64,000 nucleotides of DNA from Desulfovibrio sp. UIB00 (GCF_022508225.1 NZ_JAETXJ010000001.1:372001-436000); one strand, 5' to 3'; counted from the first letter of the stretch, positions 8,702 through 19,161 are shown. Notes: generated by a model not told the origin, from the letters alone. A program made the numbers and translations.

Positions 8702-8715
8702 CCCATAATCACTGT

Positions 8716-11715
8716 TTAAAGAGTGGCGGCTTCTTCGACGGTTTCAAAGGCTTCAATGATGTCGCCGATCTTCACGTCGTTGAAGTTTTCAAGGCCCACG
8801 CCGCACTCGTTGCCCTTAACCACTTCCTTGGAGTCGTCCTTGAAGCGCTTGAGGGAAGAGATTTTGCCCGTGTAGACCACCACGCCGTCGCGCAGCAGGC
8901 GTACGCCGGCATTGCGGGCGATCTTGCCGTCAGCCACGTAGGAACCGGCGATGAGGCCGACCTTGGGCACGCTGAAGGTGTCGCGCACTTCGGCCTGACC
9001 GAGGTACACTTCACGCTGCACAGGGGCGAGCATGCCGGCCATGGCGCTCTTGATATCGTCCACGAGCTTGTAGATAATCTCGTAGAAGCGGATATCCACG
9101 TTTTCGTGGTCGGCCACATCCTTGATCTTGGAAGTGGGACGCACGTTGAAGCCGATAATGATGGCCTGCGAGGCAGAAGCCAGCAGGATGTCGGATTCCG
9201 TGATTGCGCCTGTGCCGCCGTGCACCACGTTGATGCGTACCTTTTCCGTGCTCTGCTTGTTCAGAGCTTCGGTGATGGCTTCCAGGCTGCCCTGCACGTC
9301 CGCCTTGACCACGAGGTTGAGCGTCAGGGTTTCCTGATCGGACTTGCGCTGCGACAGGAAGGTTTCAAGGGTGACGCGCGATTCGGAGGCCAAATCGCGT
9401 TCACGCTGCTTGACCGCGCGGGAATCGGCGATGCGGCGGGCGACCTTTTCGTCGGACACCACAAAGAATTCCTCACCAGCTTCCGGCACGCCTTCAAAGC
9501 CCTGTACTTCCACAGGCAGCGAGGGGCCGGCGTCCTTGACCTTCTTGCCCTGGTCGCTCACGAGAGCGCGCACACGGCCCGAGAAGGTGCCGCACACAAA
9601 GCTGTCGCCCTGGCGCAGGGTGCCTTCCTGAATGAGCACGGTGGCGATGGGGCCACGGCCCTTGTCGAGCTTGGCTTCCACGATATGACCGCGAGCGGGC
9701 TTGTCGGGGTTGGCCTTGAGCTCCATAATTTCAGACTGGAGGGCCACCATTTCGAGCAGTTCGTCCAGACCCATGCGGCTCTTGGCCGAAACCTTGGCAA
9801 CGATGGTGTCACCGCCCCATTCTTCGGCCTGCAAACCAAGTTCGGCCAGTTCGCGCAGTACGCGGTCAGGCTCGGCACCGGGCTTGTCCATCTTGTTCAC
9901 GGCCACCATAATGGGAACATTGGCGGCACGGGAGTGGTTGATGGCTTCGCGGGTCTGCTCCATGACACCGTCGTCGGCGGCGACCACAAGAATAACAAGG
10001 TCGGTGACCTGAGCGCCACGGGCGCGCATGGCTGTGAAGGCTTCGTGGCCGGGCGTGTCGAGGAACACGATTTCGCCGCGTTTGGTCTTCACATGGTATG
10101 CGCCTATGTGCTGCGTGATGCCGCCGGCTTCACCGCTGGTGACGTTGGACTTGCGTATGGCGTCGAGCAGCGAAGTTTTACCGTGGTCAACGTGACCCAT
10201 AATGGTAACAACAGGCGGGCGCGGCTTGAGAGTTTCAGGCGCGTCCACTTCCTTGGGAACCAGATAATCGTCTTCAGAAAAGCCGACTTTTTCAACTTCA
10301 TAGCCGAATTCTGCGGCCACCAGAGTGGCGGTGTCGATATCCAGCGTCTGGTTGATGGTCGCCATGATGCCAAGACCAAAGAGTACCTTGATGATCTCGT
10401 TGGCCTTAAGACCCATCTGGTGGGCCATGTCGGCAACGCGGATGGCTTCGGTAATACGGATCTTGCGCTTGGCGGCCTTGAGCGGCTGGGTGGACTGAGG
10501 CACCACAGAAGAACGGCCCGACTTGCGGCGGCCCTTGCCTCTGTTCAGGCGACCACTGTCGTCGTCATCGCTGCGGCGGCCAAAATCACCCTGCTGGAAA
10601 TCAACAGTACGGCGACCCTTGAGGCGTTTTTTCTTGCTCTGCCCATCGCGTGTGTCGGAAGGGGACGCAGGTGCTGCCTGCTGCCCAAAGCCGCCTGCGG
10701 GACCACCGGGACGGGGGCCGCCAGCAGAACGCGGCGCGCCGCCGGGGCCACCGGGGCCGCCAGGACGGGGACCGCCGGGACGGGGAGGCCTGCCAGCGCC
10801 GTCTCTGGGCGGATAGCCACCGGGGCGGCTGTCGCCAGTGCGGGCGGGGCGGGCATCCTGCGTGGGCGTAGCGCCGGGAACAGGACGGGAAATAATGCGA
10901 ACCTGCGGCGTTGCCGGAGCTTCCGCACGGGGCGCGCGACGGGGCGCGGCCCCTTCCTCGCCGTCTTCACTGGCGCGGGTTTCGGCAGAACGTTGGGGCA
11001 GGGTAGGCGCAGACGAGCCTTCGGGCATGGCCGAGGCGTCGGGGCGCGCCACGCGGGCCTTGGCGGCCTTGTCCTGCGCTTCAGTCTTGTCTGCGTGGGG
11101 CTTTTCAGCCGAAGCCTTTGCGGCAACGGCTTCCACCACAGGGGCGGCAGGGGCCGCTTCTGGCGCAGGGGCAGATTCCACTGCTGCGGGAGCCGGAGCT
11201 TCCACAACCTCGGGTTCTTTCTGATCGCTGGGGCGGCTGATAACGCGCGCTGGCGAAATGACCTTGGCAGGTTTGACGATGCGGGCCTTGTGCTCGGCAG
11301 CGGGGGCCGGTTCCTGCGCGGGCTTGGAAGCCTTGGGCGCAACGGGCTCGGCAGCGGCAGCAGGGGCTGCCGGGGTCGCTTCAGCCACGGCTTCTACCAC
11401 AGGGGCAGTTTCCTTGGGCGCTTCGGTTTCAACCGGTGCGGCAACGGGGGCTTCCTGCGCTGCGGTTTCGGCTTCCTGCGGGGAGTCCTTGCGGCGGCGG
11501 CGCACGATGACGTCGCGCTGCGAACCGGCACGCTCCGCATCAACCTGTTTCTGTTCGGCAAAGTAGTCGCGCAAGCGAGTGGCCTCCTCTGAGGTGACGG
11601 AACCAGTAGCGGATTTTACCGGCAGGCCGAGCTCACGCGCGACACGCAGTATATCCTTGGGATCCTGCGAGATATCCCCGCCAAGATCCTTAATTTTTAT
11701 TTTATCATCGGACAT
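8716..11715 (-). CDS. infB: Translation initiation factor IF-2
   Basis: GTPase that places initiator fMet-tRNA on the 30S subunit and promotes subunit joining. The 999-aa protein has a very long Ala/Pro/Glu- and then Gly/Pro/Arg-rich N-terminal region (about residues 60-420), a conserved IF2_N segment, then the G domain with [21 protein letters not shown] and NKMDKPGA, followed by domains II and III and the C-terminal fMet-tRNA binding domain. The start at 11715 ([11 protein letters not shown]) is preceded by a G-rich ribosome site and overlaps the ylxR stop by 11 bases; the longer frame to 11790 is ylxR antisense frame material. Last gene of the rimP-nusA-ylxR-infB unit. Confidence 0.97.
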   Translation of the reverse strand: MSDDKIKIKDLGGDISQDPKDILRVARELGLPVKSATGSVTSEEATRLRDYFAEQKQVDAERAGSQRDVIVRRRRKDSPQEAETAAQEAPVAAPVETEAPKETAPVVEAVAEATPAAPAAAAEPVAPKASKPAQEPAPAAEHKARIVKPAKVISPARVISRPSDQKEPEVVEAPAPAAVESAPAPEAAPAAPVVEAVAAKASAEKPHADKTEAQDKAAKARVARPDASAMPEGSSAPTLPQRSAETRASEDGEEGAAPRRAPRAEAPATPQVRIISRPVPGATPTQDARPARTGDSRPGGYPPRDGAGRPPRPGGPRPGGPGGPGGAPRSAGGPRPGGPAGGFGQQAAPASPSDTRDGQSKKKRLKGRRTVDFQQGDFGRRSDDDDSGRLNRGKGRRKSGRSSVVPQSTQPLKAAKRKIRITEAIRVADMAHQMGLKANEIIKVLFGLGIMATINQTLDIDTATLVAAEFGYEVEKVGFSEDDYLVPKEVDAPETLKPRPPVVTIMGHVDHGKTSLLDAIRKSNVTSGEAGGITQHIGAYHVKTKRGEIVFLDTPGHEAFTAMRARGAQVTDLVILVVAADDGVMEQTREAINHSRAANVPIMVAVNKMDKPGAEPDRVLRELAELGLQAEEWGGDTIVAKVSAKSRMGLDELLEMVALQSEIMELKANPDKPARGHIVEAKLDKGRGPIATVLIQEGTLRQGDSFVCGTFSGRVRALVSDQGKKVKDAGPSLPVEVQGFEGVPEAGEEFFVVSDEKVARRIADSRAVKQRERDLASESRVTLETFLSQRKSDQETLTLNLVVKADVQGSLEAITEALNKQSTEKVRINVVHGGTGAITESDILLASASQAIIIGFNVRPTSKIKDVADHENVDIRFYEIIYKLVDDIKSAMAGMLAPVQREVYLGQAEVRDTFSVPKVGLIAGSYVADGKIARNAGVRLLRDGVVVYTGKISSLKRFKDDSKEVVKGNECGVGLENFNDVKIGDIIEAFETVEEAATL

Positions 11716-11968
11716 GTTTTCCCCCCTTGCGCCGTGTTCCGGGTCTGAATTTCGCGAACTTGGCCGCGCAGACAGGATCGGAACATACATACCAGCCTCT
11801 GCCCGGTCTGGTTTTTTCTGCGTCTAAAGTCAAAATTCCCTGCTCCGCCAGTACGTGGCGGTCGAGATCGGCCTTGGGAAAGCGGCGGCGGCAGATGACG
11901 CACATGCGCTCCGGCCCGTCACAGGCCTGCTCCCCGACTTCAACGGGCGCAGCGTTATTCTTTTGCAT
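11705..11968 (-). CDS. ylxR: YlxR family RNA-binding protein (DUF448)
   Basis: Small basic protein of 87 aa, with the conserved start of the family ([15 protein letters not shown], including the paired cysteines) and GRGWYVC. YlxR proteins bind RNA and are encoded between nusA and infB in many bacteria. Its start overlaps the nusA stop by 14 bases and its stop overlaps the infB start, giving tight translational coupling. Confidence 0.93.
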   Translation of the reverse strand: MQKNNAAPVEVGEQACDGPERMCVICRRRFPKADLDRHVLAEQGILTLDAEKTRPGRGWYVCSDPVCAAKFAKFRPGTRRKGGKHVR

Positions 11969-13268
11969 CTCCGCTTTCCGTGGCTGCGGGCATTTTCAGC
12001 TCCACTGCCGAGGATTCGGGAGTGCTCTCCACAATCGGGGCCAGGAAGTTGATGGCCGAGCGCAGGTCGGCAATGCGCGCCGCGCTGATAGTGAGCTTGT
12101 CGGCCAGTTCCTGGTCCGTAGCCTCGCGCAGGTTGTCCAGCGAGCTGTAGCCTGCGGCCAGAAGCGCCTCAATGGAAACTTCCGCCACGCTGGCAACCTG
12201 TTCAAGGCCGTGCCCAATGGCGTTGGCCTCGTTGTAGCGGGTTTCGGTAAAGATATCGACCTTCCAGCCCAGCAGGCGCGCGGCCAGCTTGACGTTCTGC
12301 CCCTTGCGCCCGATGGCGTTGGTGAGCTGATCGTCAGGCACGATGACTTCCAGAAGATTTTCTTCTTCGTCCACCACGATGCGCGAAACCAAGGCCGGGG
12401 CCAAAGCGTTGCGGGCATAGGTGGCGATGTCTGCGCTCCAGACAACAATGTCGATGCGCTCGCCATGCAGTTCCTGCACGATGTTCTGAATGCGTGAACC
12501 GCGCACGCCAACGCATGCGCCCACGGGATCCACATCGCGCTCACGCGAAAGCACGGCAACCTTGGCGCGGGAACCGGGATCGCGGGCAACGCCCATGATC
12601 TGCACCACGCCATCGTCAACTTCAGGCACTTCACGGCGGAACAGGGCGGCCATGTAATCGCGGTGCGAACGCGAAACAACAACCTGCGGGCCGCGTCCTT
12701 CCTGGCGTACCTCAATGATGAGGGCCTGCACACGGTCGCCGCGTTTGTAATGTTCGCGGGGAATCTGTTCCTCACGGGGCAGTATGGCCTCGGTGCGGCC
12801 AAGGTTCACAACCCAGCCGCCCTTGTCGCGGCGCTGCACGATGCCGGATACAATTTCGCCCACGCGGTCCTTGTATTCGGTGTAGATGATTTCCTGCTCC
12901 GCATCACGCATGCGCTGGATGATAACCTGCTTGGCAGACTGGGCGGCAATGCGGCCAAGGTCTTCGACCTTGACGCGGAAGCCCATTTCATCGTCCACCT
13001 GCACGGAGGGATCATGCTTGATCGCTTCGGAGTATTCGATCTGCGTGTCAGGATTGGCAACGTCGTCGTCGTCCATGACGATTTTGAACTGGTAGACCTC
13101 AATGTCGCCTGTTTCGTCATTGTAGGTCACTTCCACGTCCATATCTTCGCTGAAGCGGCGCAGCACCGAAGTGCGCACCGCGTCTTCAAGCGTGTCGATG
13201 AGCATGTTGCGGTCAAGGCCTTTGTCCTTGCTGATCTGGTCAATGGCCTTTTTAAGTTCAAGATTCAT
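11955..13268 (-). CDS. nusA: Transcription termination/antitermination factor NusA
   Basis: RNA polymerase-associated elongation factor controlling pausing, termination and antitermination. The 437-aa protein has the N-terminal polymerase-binding domain (1-130), an S1 domain (about 135-200, GEIVSGIVQRRD), and two KH domains with VGVRGSRIQNI and NAIGRKGQNVKLA. A C-terminal helix-hairpin-helix segment (about 355-420) resembles one acidic repeat. Length is typical of proteins lacking the second acidic repeat of E. coli. Gene order rimP-nusA-ylxR-infB is classical. Confidence 0.97.
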   Translation of the reverse strand: MNLELKKAIDQISKDKGLDRNMLIDTLEDAVRTSVLRRFSEDMDVEVTYNDETGDIEVYQFKIVMDDDDVANPDTQIEYSEAIKHDPSVQVDDEMGFRVKVEDLGRIAAQSAKQVIIQRMRDAEQEIIYTEYKDRVGEIVSGIVQRRDKGGWVVNLGRTEAILPREEQIPREHYKRGDRVQALIIEVRQEGRGPQVVVSRSHRDYMAALFRREVPEVDDGVVQIMGVARDPGSRAKVAVLSRERDVDPVGACVGVRGSRIQNIVQELHGERIDIVVWSADIATYARNALAPALVSRIVVDEEENLLEVIVPDDQLTNAIGRKGQNVKLAARLLGWKVDIFTETRYNEANAIGHGLEQVASVAEVSIEALLAAGYSSLDNLREATDQELADKLTISAARIADLRSAINFLAPIVESTPESSAVELKMPAATESGDAKE

Positions 13269-13377
13269 GGGTGCCTCCGGCTGCTGGCGCTGCGGCGAAA
13301 ATATCTCTGGTTCCTGCTCTATTCACGGCGGCCAGTGATTCTGGCCATGCCAAGCGAGTGTGCAGTTGCGTCAGGTT

Positions 13378-14100
13378 TTACTGGTTCTCTTCAGAACCAC
13401 TGGATTTTGTTTTCTTTTCCTTGCGGGGCTTGGCCTCCGCCTTGGCGGTGGGCGCTTTGGCGCGGCCCTTGCCAGGCTTTTGCGGCTGCCTGAAAATATA
13501 CATGCGGCTTGCCCTGCGCACGGCATCCCAGGGGATGCTGACCGGCGGCAGGTTTTCGGGTGTCACCTCGCCCTCGGGCGAGATGGTGGCTGGCGCCAGG
13601 GTGAATGCATTTTCTTCAACGGAAAGCAGGGTGCCGCGCCACAAGCGGCGGGGGCCGCCGTGCGAGGGGTTGGGCCCTTCAGGAGAACCTTCGTTGATGG
13701 CAACGGCCCTGAGCAGGCGGGCTTCTACCACATCACCAATATAGTGGCGCATCTGGTCAAGGCTGAAGAAAAGTCGCGTCAGGCCGGGGGTGGAGACCTC
13801 CAGCACATACGCCTCGGGAATGGTATCTTCCACCTCAAGGGCGAGGCCGATGTGGCGTGAGATATGCTCGCATTGCTCAAGGGTGGCAGAAAGCGCGACC
13901 AAGGCTGGCGCATCAATGTCGTCGGTGTCGGCGGGGGCGGGCTTGGTGCCGGATTCCGCAGAAAACGGCACGTCTACAAAGAGCCGAACCACTGTGCGCC
14001 CGGCGCGGACGATTTCCACTCCCCAGATAACCAGGCCCAGCGATGTTGCGAGGGGCTCGGCCAAACTGGTGATGGTTTCTTTGAGTACGTCGTCGGTCAT
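13378..14100 (-). CDS. rimP: Ribosome maturation factor RimP
   Basis: Assists late assembly of the 30S subunit. The 240-aa protein has the RimP N-terminal domain (LGLVIWGVEIVRAG, then CEHISRHIG and YVLEVSTPGLTRLF) and the Sm-like C-terminal domain, followed by a Lys/Ala-rich tail of about 45 residues (PGKGRAKAPTAKAEAKPRKEKK), longer than in most relatives. First protein gene of the nusA-infB unit; a possible attenuated leader precedes it. Confidence 0.94.
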   Translation of the reverse strand: MTDDVLKETITSLAEPLATSLGLVIWGVEIVRAGRTVVRLFVDVPFSAESGTKPAPADTDDIDAPALVALSATLEQCEHISRHIGLALEVEDTIPEAYVLEVSTPGLTRLFFSLDQMRHYIGDVVEARLLRAVAINEGSPEGPNPSHGGPRRLWRGTLLSVEENAFTLAPATISPEGEVTPENLPPVSIPWDAVRRASRMYIFRQPQKPGKGRAKAPTAKAEAKPRKEKKTKSSGSEENQ

Positions 14101-14168
14101 TCGTTTCTTAGAGCATTCCTTTGCGCTGAAAATGCGCTTGCCTGGCGGGTTTGCCCTGTCACAAGGAC

Positions 14169-14258
14169 AAAAAAAAGGGGGCCCATTCAGGCCACCCCGC
14201 AGGAACTGCGTTCCGCATCAGGATGTAGCAGTGGCGCGAACGCCAGCCGCTTTGAATG
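14169..14258 (-). ncRNA. Candidate small RNA or attenuated leader upstream of rimP
   Basis: A transcript starting near 14258 would run about 90 bases to a terminator at 14169-14198 (GC-rich stem with bulges, then eight T residues on the minus strand). It could fold into two inner hairpins, TGGCG-TTCG-CGCCA and GCAG-TTC-CTGC. No matching protein frame is seen. Two readings are possible: a free-standing iron-regulated small RNA, or an attenuator in the leader of the rimP-nusA-infB operon, known to be self-regulated in other bacteria. Confidence 0.4.
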
Positions 14259-14291
14259 AGTTTCATTATCTTGGTGAAAAAAAATTGTCAA
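14252..14291 (-). promoter_or_regulatory. Sigma-70-like promoter overlapped by a Fur-like box
   Basis: On the minus strand TTGACA (14291-14286) is followed after 15 bases by GATAAT (14270-14265). The -10 region overlaps GATAATGAAACTCATTC, which agrees with the classical Fur box at 14 of 19 positions and contains the dyad AATGA-AAC-TCATT. This suggests iron-dependent repression of the RNA that starts here; the spacer is shorter than ideal. Confidence 0.45.
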
Positions 14292-14557
14292 GATGTTTGT
14301 GCAATGCGGGCAAGATATGCTGAGGTGAGTTGTCGTACCTTGATTGATGAAGTATGGATACCACCAAATGGTAAAAATGGTCCTTTTTTTCTGAAAACTA
14401 ATTTTTTTCCAAAAACTGCCGAAATGCAGAGTGAGAAGAGAATAGTCCGGGACAGCGGCATTAGGGGGCTGCTGTTCCGTTTTGTACACGATGGCATGCA
14501 GACGGCAAGTTTTTGCCAAGCATAAAAAGTTTTTGCGTTTTAAAGTGAGGTGGCTCA

Positions 14558-16096
14558 GTGAACGGTAAATTCCTTTTGTACAGTTGCGTATCAGCGCTGC
14601 TGGCAGCGGGTCTTGGTTTTGGCGTAAATCAGCTTGCGGGTTTGCCCGTTTTTGCTCTTATTGTGACCGCTCTTGTGGCGGCTTTTGGGGCGTTTGCTGC
14701 CGGTCGTGCGTTTGCAAACGGGGCTTTGCGTGAGGCTGGTGAAGCTGTCTGCGCCGTGGCGGCCAATCCAAGCCGAAGCCTGAACAATACTGATCCCTCT
14801 CTTGCTCCGCTGTTTGCAAGTCTTGAAGACCTGCGACAGGCTTTTAAACACGACAGGGAATATAAAGACGGCATCCTGCGTGGTCTGCCCATGCCGTACC
14901 TCTTGGTGGACACCAACGAGCGCGCGCTCAGCACCAACAGGGCATGTCTGAACATGCTGGAAATCGACGACAGCATTGAATCCTGCCTTGGCAAAACCCT
15001 GGCCCATCTGTTTTATAACGATCCCACGCGTAAAACCGCCGTGGGAAAGAGCATGGCAACGGGCGAGTGCTTCAAGAATCTTGAAGTGACCATCGGCGGA
15101 CACAAGGGCGGCAAGGTCAACGTGCTCGCCAACGTGTTTCCCATTTACAATGCCGAGGGTGCCTGCATTGGCGGCATGTGCGTGTATGTGGACATGACCG
15201 CGCTCAATGAGGCGCAGCGACAGATCACGGAGAAGAACCAGCGTATGGCCGAAGTGGCGCAGGCGCTGGAAGAAACCATGGATGAACTGGCCCAGATCGT
15301 GGTGGCCCTTACCGGCAGCATCCGGCAGTCGGACAAAAATGCCGCCATTGCCGCAGGGCAGCTTAAAGAGGCCGCCTCATCCATGGGCCACATGAACGCC
15401 AGAGTGCAGGAAGTTGCCGGCAATGCGGATAAGGCCGCCGAAGCTTCAGGACACACAATGTCCAAGGCCACCACAGGGGCGGAAGTTGTGCAGAACGCCC
15501 TGCACGGCATTGAAAACGTGCACCGTGTCACCCTTGAACTGCGTGCGGATATGGCCACGCTGGAATCACATGCCAGAGCCATTACCGAAATCATGAACGT
15601 TATTTCGGATATTGCCGACCAGACCAACCTGCTGGCTCTTAATGCCGCCATTGAAGCGGCCCGTGCTGGCGAAGCCGGGCGGGGTTTTGCCGTGGTGGCC
15701 GATGAAGTGCGTAAACTGGCAGAAAAAACCATGGCTTCCACAACAGATGTGGGCCGTGCCATTGAGGCCATTCAGCAAAGCGCCGCCAAGAGCATGTCGT
15801 CCATGGACAATGCCGTACAGCAGGTGGAGCAGGCCACAGACTATGCCAAGCAGTCTGGTGAGGCGCTGGACGCCATCGTGGGCACGGTGGAAAACACCGT
15901 AGGGCAGGTCAAGGCCATCGCCGCTGCCAGTGAAGAGCAGTCAGCCGCCAGCGAGCAGATCACCCACACCATCGATCAGGTGAACCACATGGTGGCCGAC
16001 ACGTCCCAATCCATGGGCCAGGCCAGCATGGAAACCGACAAGCTTCAGGAACTGACCGACAAGCTGGAAGACCTGACAGCGCAACTCAAAGTGTAG
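14558..16096 (+). CDS. Methyl-accepting chemotaxis protein with PAS domain
   Basis: Chemoreceptor of 512 aa passing signals to CheA and CheW. Two N-terminal hydrophobic helices (about residues 5-22 and 27-48) are separated by only a few residues, so there is almost no periplasmic sensor; sensing is probably by the cytoplasmic PAS domain (about 105-225, with [13 protein letters not shown]). The signalling hairpin tip is clear ([20 protein letters not shown], then [18 protein letters not shown]). No C-terminal CheR-tethering pentapeptide is present. GTG start at 14558 with GAGGTGG upstream. Monocistronic, closed by a terminator. The ligand is unknown; redox or a small molecule bound by PAS is plausible. 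Confidence 0.93.
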   Translation: MNGKFLLYSCVSALLAAGLGFGVNQLAGLPVFALIVTALVAAFGAFAAGRAFANGALREAGEAVCAVAANPSRSLNNTDPSLAPLFASLEDLRQAFKHDREYKDGILRGLPMPYLLVDTNERALSTNRACLNMLEIDDSIESCLGKTLAHLFYNDPTRKTAVGKSMATGECFKNLEVTIGGHKGGKVNVLANVFPIYNAEGACIGGMCVYVDMTALNEAQRQITEKNQRMAEVAQALEETMDELAQIVVALTGSIRQSDKNAAIAAGQLKEAASSMGHMNARVQEVAGNADKAAEASGHTMSKATTGAEVVQNALHGIENVHRVTLELRADMATLESHARAITEIMNVISDIADQTNLLALNAAIEAARAGEAGRGFAVVADEVRKLAEKTMASTTDVGRAIEAIQQSAAKSMSSMDNAVQQVEQATDYAKQSGEALDAIVGTVENTVGQVKAIAAASEEQSAASEQITHTIDQVNHMVADTSQSMGQASMETDKLQELTDKLEDLTAQLKV

Positions 16097-16124
16097 CGCA
16101 GTTTTTTGCCTCAAGGCAGTATAA

Positions 16125-16184
16125 GGCCCGTTGCAGCCGGATAGAGCGATAAACGCGCAATATCTGCCTGCAACGGGCCTTTTT
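16125..16184 (+). terminator. Rho-independent terminator of the chemoreceptor gene
   Basis: A perfect 12-bp stem (GGCCCGTTGCAG / CTGCAACGGGCC) with a 31-base loop is followed by five T residues on the plus strand. The loop is long but the T run and position support termination. Confidence 0.8.
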
Positions 16185-16202
16185 GCGGTAAAAGGTATGG
16201 TT

Positions 16203-16817
16203 CTAAAGCGGCTCGTTCACGCCCAGCACCATCTCAAGCACGGCGTCAGCCAGCAGGGCGGCAGCTTCTGTCACTCGGGGGGCAAGGGGCGGGGCCAGCA
16301 AGATATCCGTGCTGAAGTCGCCCACGAGCACCAGATGGCCAAGATAGCGTTTGCCCATGGCTTTGCCGCCCCAGCCGCCCATACCCGACGCGCTGGCTAT
16401 GCGGTAGCCGCCGAGCAGGGCCGTTTCCACCAGCAGGGTTTTGTCGTCTGGTCCGTCAAAGGCTTCCACCCAGATGGGGCATGCGGGCAGCACCTCAGCC
16501 ATGTTGTTCTGGTCAAGGCGCATACGCCGTGCTTCCACGCCCATTTCGGGGTTCAGCTCCAGCAGCAGTTCTGCCAGGGCTTCCACCTTGGGACGGCCCA
16601 CATGGCGGGGCCAGTATTGCTGGCGGTTGAGATTGGAGGCGTCCACCACGTCATCATCCACCAGCACCAGATTTCCCACGCCGCTTCGGGCCAGCATCAG
16701 GGCTGCGTTGGAGCCAAGCCCTCCCGCCCCGGCAATGCCCACGCGGGCGGCACGCAGGGCCTCCAGTTGGCCGGGGCGGAGGTAGCGGGCAAGACCGTTG
16801 TGAAGTGCATTGTGCAT
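16203..16817 (-). CDS. thiF: ThiF-family adenylyltransferase for thiamine biosynthesis
   Basis: E1-like enzyme that adenylates the C-terminal glycine of ThiS so sulfur can be transferred to it. The 204-aa protein has the nucleotide-binding GIAGAGGLGSNAALMLARSGVG near the N-terminus, followed by DDDVVDASNLNRQQY, the family hallmark. It is the short form without the C-terminal domain of MoeB/ThiF of E. coli and lacks the CxxC zinc pairs. Last gene of thiSGHF, 102 bases after thiH; the arrangement matches the oxygen-sensitive thiazole pathway. Confidence 0.9.
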   Translation of the reverse strand: MHNALHNGLARYLRPGQLEALRAARVGIAGAGGLGSNAALMLARSGVGNLVLVDDDVVDASNLNRQQYWPRHVGRPKVEALAELLLELNPEMGVEARRMRLDQNNMAEVLPACPIWVEAFDGPDDKTLLVETALLGGYRIASASGMGGWGGKAMGKRYLGHLVLVGDFSTDILLAPPLAPRVTEAAALLADAVLEMVLGVNEPL

Positions 16818-16919
16818 GGCGTGGATCCGTAAGTTGGTTGTTGGGCGGGGAGTTGTCAGCCTGTTTCACACGGCGGCCCGGTGTGCACCAGGCCGCCGCA
16901 CCATAGCTGCAAGCAGTTT

Positions 16920-18038
16920 TTATACAGCCACCGGATCTTCCCAGTCTTTAAGCACAGCCTGGTAGCCAATGCCCGCAAGGGAAGCCGTCATTTCTTCAAG
17001 GCTGCGGCGGTCGGTGATCTCAAACTGGCCGGGATTGTGCAAATCCTCGGTTGCGCGGCCGCCCACGGCGGTGGAAACACCGGCGGAAACACGGGTCACG
17101 CCGATGGGCACCAGATGATCGCGCATAAAGGCGCTTTCGCGGCTGGAGCAAGTGATGCCCGCACGCGGCAAGAAGCAGCGCATGGCCGTAACATATTGTA
17201 CTAGATGGCGGTCGTCCACACCGTGCTGCACGTCAAAATTGCCTTCATGCGGGCAGATACGCGGGATGGAAACACTTACGTCCACGCCGGGATAGCGCCT
17301 TTGCAGCCACCATGCGTGCAAGCCTGTGGCAAAGGCATCCTGTTCAAAAGATTCCAGCCCCAGCAAGGCGCCCACGCCGATGGAGCGGATGCCGCCCTCT
17401 GCTGCGCGTTGCGGTGCATTGAGCCTGAAACCATAATCATGCTTGGGGCCAACGGGGTGCAGCCATGCGTAAAGTTCCGGATTATACGTCTCCTGAAACA
17501 TGGTCATGCTGTCCACGCCTGCGTCCACCAGCAGCTCGTATTCTTCAGTGGTGAGGGAATAGACTTCCACACCCACCGAGGCAAAGCGGGGTTTGATGCG
17601 GCGGGCCGCATCCGCGATATATTGCGGCGAGGACAAATGACGCGCATCACCCGTCAGCAGCAAAATGTGCTGAAAGCCCTTGTCGGCGATAACGTCCGCC
17701 TCCGCAGCGGCCTCATCAATGCTCAGATGACGGCGTGGCTGCTTGTTTTTTGCATTGAATCCGCAGTAGCGGCACTGGTTGGTGCAGACATCGGAGATGT
17801 AGAGCGGCGTGAAGATGTTCACGGCCTTGCCAAAAAAACGCAGGGTCAGATCGCGCGCACGGCGGGCCATGGCCTCAAGGTGCGGAGCAGCCGCAGGAGA
17901 AAGCAGGGTAAGGAAATCGGCTGGCTGCAAGGTTTCTTTTTGCAGCACGGCCAGCACATCCGCTTCTGTGGCGCGAGCGGCTCCCTCTGCCCGGCGGGCT
18001 GAGGGCCACGCCTGCAGATATTCCTGAAAAGTTTCCAT
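16920..18038 (-). CDS. thiH: 2-iminoacetate synthase ThiH (radical SAM tyrosine lyase)
   Basis: Splits tyrosine to give dehydroglycine for the thiazole ring of thiamine, an oxygen-sensitive route used by anaerobes in place of the glycine oxidase ThiO. The 372-aa protein carries the radical SAM cluster motif CTNQCRYC (three Cys about residue 85), then GFQHILLLTGDAR and the C-terminal BATS-type region with GVTRVSAGVSTAVGG. Length matches ThiH (about 370-380). It follows thiG by 69 bases and precedes thiF. Confidence 0.95.
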   Translation of the reverse strand: METFQEYLQAWPSARRAEGAARATEADVLAVLQKETLQPADFLTLLSPAAAPHLEAMARRARDLTLRFFGKAVNIFTPLYISDVCTNQCRYCGFNAKNKQPRRHLSIDEAAAEADVIADKGFQHILLLTGDARHLSSPQYIADAARRIKPRFASVGVEVYSLTTEEYELLVDAGVDSMTMFQETYNPELYAWLHPVGPKHDYGFRLNAPQRAAEGGIRSIGVGALLGLESFEQDAFATGLHAWWLQRRYPGVDVSVSIPRICPHEGNFDVQHGVDDRHLVQYVTAMRCFLPRAGITCSSRESAFMRDHLVPIGVTRVSAGVSTAVGGRATEDLHNPGQFEITDRRSLEEMTASLAGIGYQAVLKDWEDPVAV

Positions 18039-18107
18039 GTGTGATCCTTATAAGCGGTCGGCTGCCAGCGTTTTGGCTGGCGGTCAACATGGTGTGTATT
18101 GCAAGCG

Positions 18108-18896
18108 TTAGCGGAGAAATCCTGTGAGCGGTGAAGACGCTTCCGCGCCCTGACCCTGCGCCTTGACGGCGCCGGGGCCCGCCAGCCATGCATCGCGCCC
18201 GGCCTGGACTGCCGCGCCGAATGCGCGGGCCATGCTGACGGGATCGCTGGACGAGGCAATGGCCGTGTTGACCAAACAGGCCGCCGCGCCCATTTCCATG
18301 GCCTCGCAAGCCTGCGAAGGGCGGCCAATGCCCGCATCCACTACAATGGGCAGGTCGATTTCTTCAATCAGGATGCCCACCATTTCCTTTGTGCGCAGAC
18401 CCCGGTTGGTGCCGATGGGCGCACCCAGCGGCATGACGGCTGCCGCGCCAGCGTTGACGCAGGCCCGCGCCACGTAAAGATCTGGATTGATGTAGGGCAG
18501 CACGGTAAAGCCTTCTTTGGCAAGTATTTCCGTGGCCTTGGCGGTTTCGTAGCCGTCGGGCAGCAGATGGCGGGTGTCGGAAATGACTTCAATTTTTATC
18601 CAGTCGCCGCATCCCGCAGCGCGGGCGAGCCGGGCCAGGCGCACGGCTTCCTCGGCGCTTCGCGCGCCCGAGGTGTTGGGCAAAAGGCGCATATGCGCGG
18701 GGATATGCCCCATGATGCCCTGGCTGGAGGCCTGATTCTCGGCCTGTTTGTCCACACGGCGCATGGCCACGGTGATGACTTGCGCGCCGCTGGCTTCCGC
18801 CACTGAAGGGATGAGGCTGTCGGCTCCGTATTTGCCGGTACCGATGAAAAGACGGCTGGTAAGGGTGACTCCGCCGATGATGAAGGGATCGTTCAT
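18108..18896 (-). CDS. thiG: Thiazole synthase ThiG
   Basis: Condenses deoxyxylulose phosphate, dehydroglycine and ThiS thiocarboxylate into the thiazole phosphate. The 262-aa TIM-barrel protein has the start [21 protein letters not shown], the Schiff-base lysine region (WIKIEVISD) and the phosphate-binding [11 protein letters not shown] and [10 protein letters not shown]. The start at 18896 is preceded by GGAGAG at 5 bases; the longer frame to 19295 merely reads through thiS in another frame. Usual length about 256. Confidence 0.96.
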   Translation of the reverse strand: MNDPFIIGGVTLTSRLFIGTGKYGADSLIPSVAEASGAQVITVAMRRVDKQAENQASSQGIMGHIPAHMRLLPNTSGARSAEEAVRLARLARAAGCGDWIKIEVISDTRHLLPDGYETAKATEILAKEGFTVLPYINPDLYVARACVNAGAAAVMPLGAPIGTNRGLRTKEMVGILIEEIDLPIVVDAGIGRPSQACEAMEMGAAACLVNTAIASSSDPVSMARAFGAAVQAGRDAWLAGPGAVKAQGQGAEASSPLTGFLR

Positions 18897-18960
18897 TGTG
18901 CTCTCCGTCTGGAATGTGCTGGTAAAAGGATGGTGTTCTGGGCCGGGAACAGGTGGCCTG

Positions 18961-19161
18961 TTATCCGCCGCCCACAAAGTGCACGATCTCCAGACTGTCG
19001 CCCCCGCAGAGCAGGGTTTGGGCAAACCGCTCGCGGGGCAGGATTTCTCCGTTGCGTTCAACGACAACCCGTGCCGTATCATGCCCGCGTGTTGCCAGAA
19101 GTTCGGCAACGCTGCATGGTTCGGCAATGGCTTCGGTTGCCCCGTTGACTGTGACATCCAT
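18961..19161 (-). CDS. thiS: Sulfur carrier protein ThiS
   Basis: Ubiquitin-like sulfur carrier of 66 aa, activated by ThiF at its C-terminal glycine. It has the beta-grasp start [19 protein letters not shown] and [15 protein letters not shown]. The Gly-Gly end is required for activation; here three glycines end the chain. Start at 19161 with GGAGG at 5 bases. First gene of thiSGHF behind the TPP riboswitch. Confidence 0.93.
   Translation of the reverse strand: MDVTVNGATEAIAEPCSVAELLATRGHDTARVVVERNGEILPRERFAQTLLCGGDSLEIVHFVGGG

Larger units (their letters stand above)
14101..14557. other. Divergent intergenic region between rimP and the chemoreceptor
   Basis: About 450 bases, AT-rich in its central part. 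On the minus strand it contains a promoter-like pair, a Fur-like box and a terminator (listed separately) before rimP. On the plus side it should hold the chemoreceptor promoter. Short open frames on both strands here have no family-like features. Confidence 0.6.

Noticed and set aside
9106-11592. Plus-strand frame of 828 codons
   Set aside because: Antisense to infB; composition explained by the complement of its Ala/Pro/Glu-rich domain.
14187-14519. 110-codon minus-strand frame upstream of rimP
   Set aside because: Covers the promoter, Fur-like box and terminator; Lys/Phe-rich AT composition and no family likeness.
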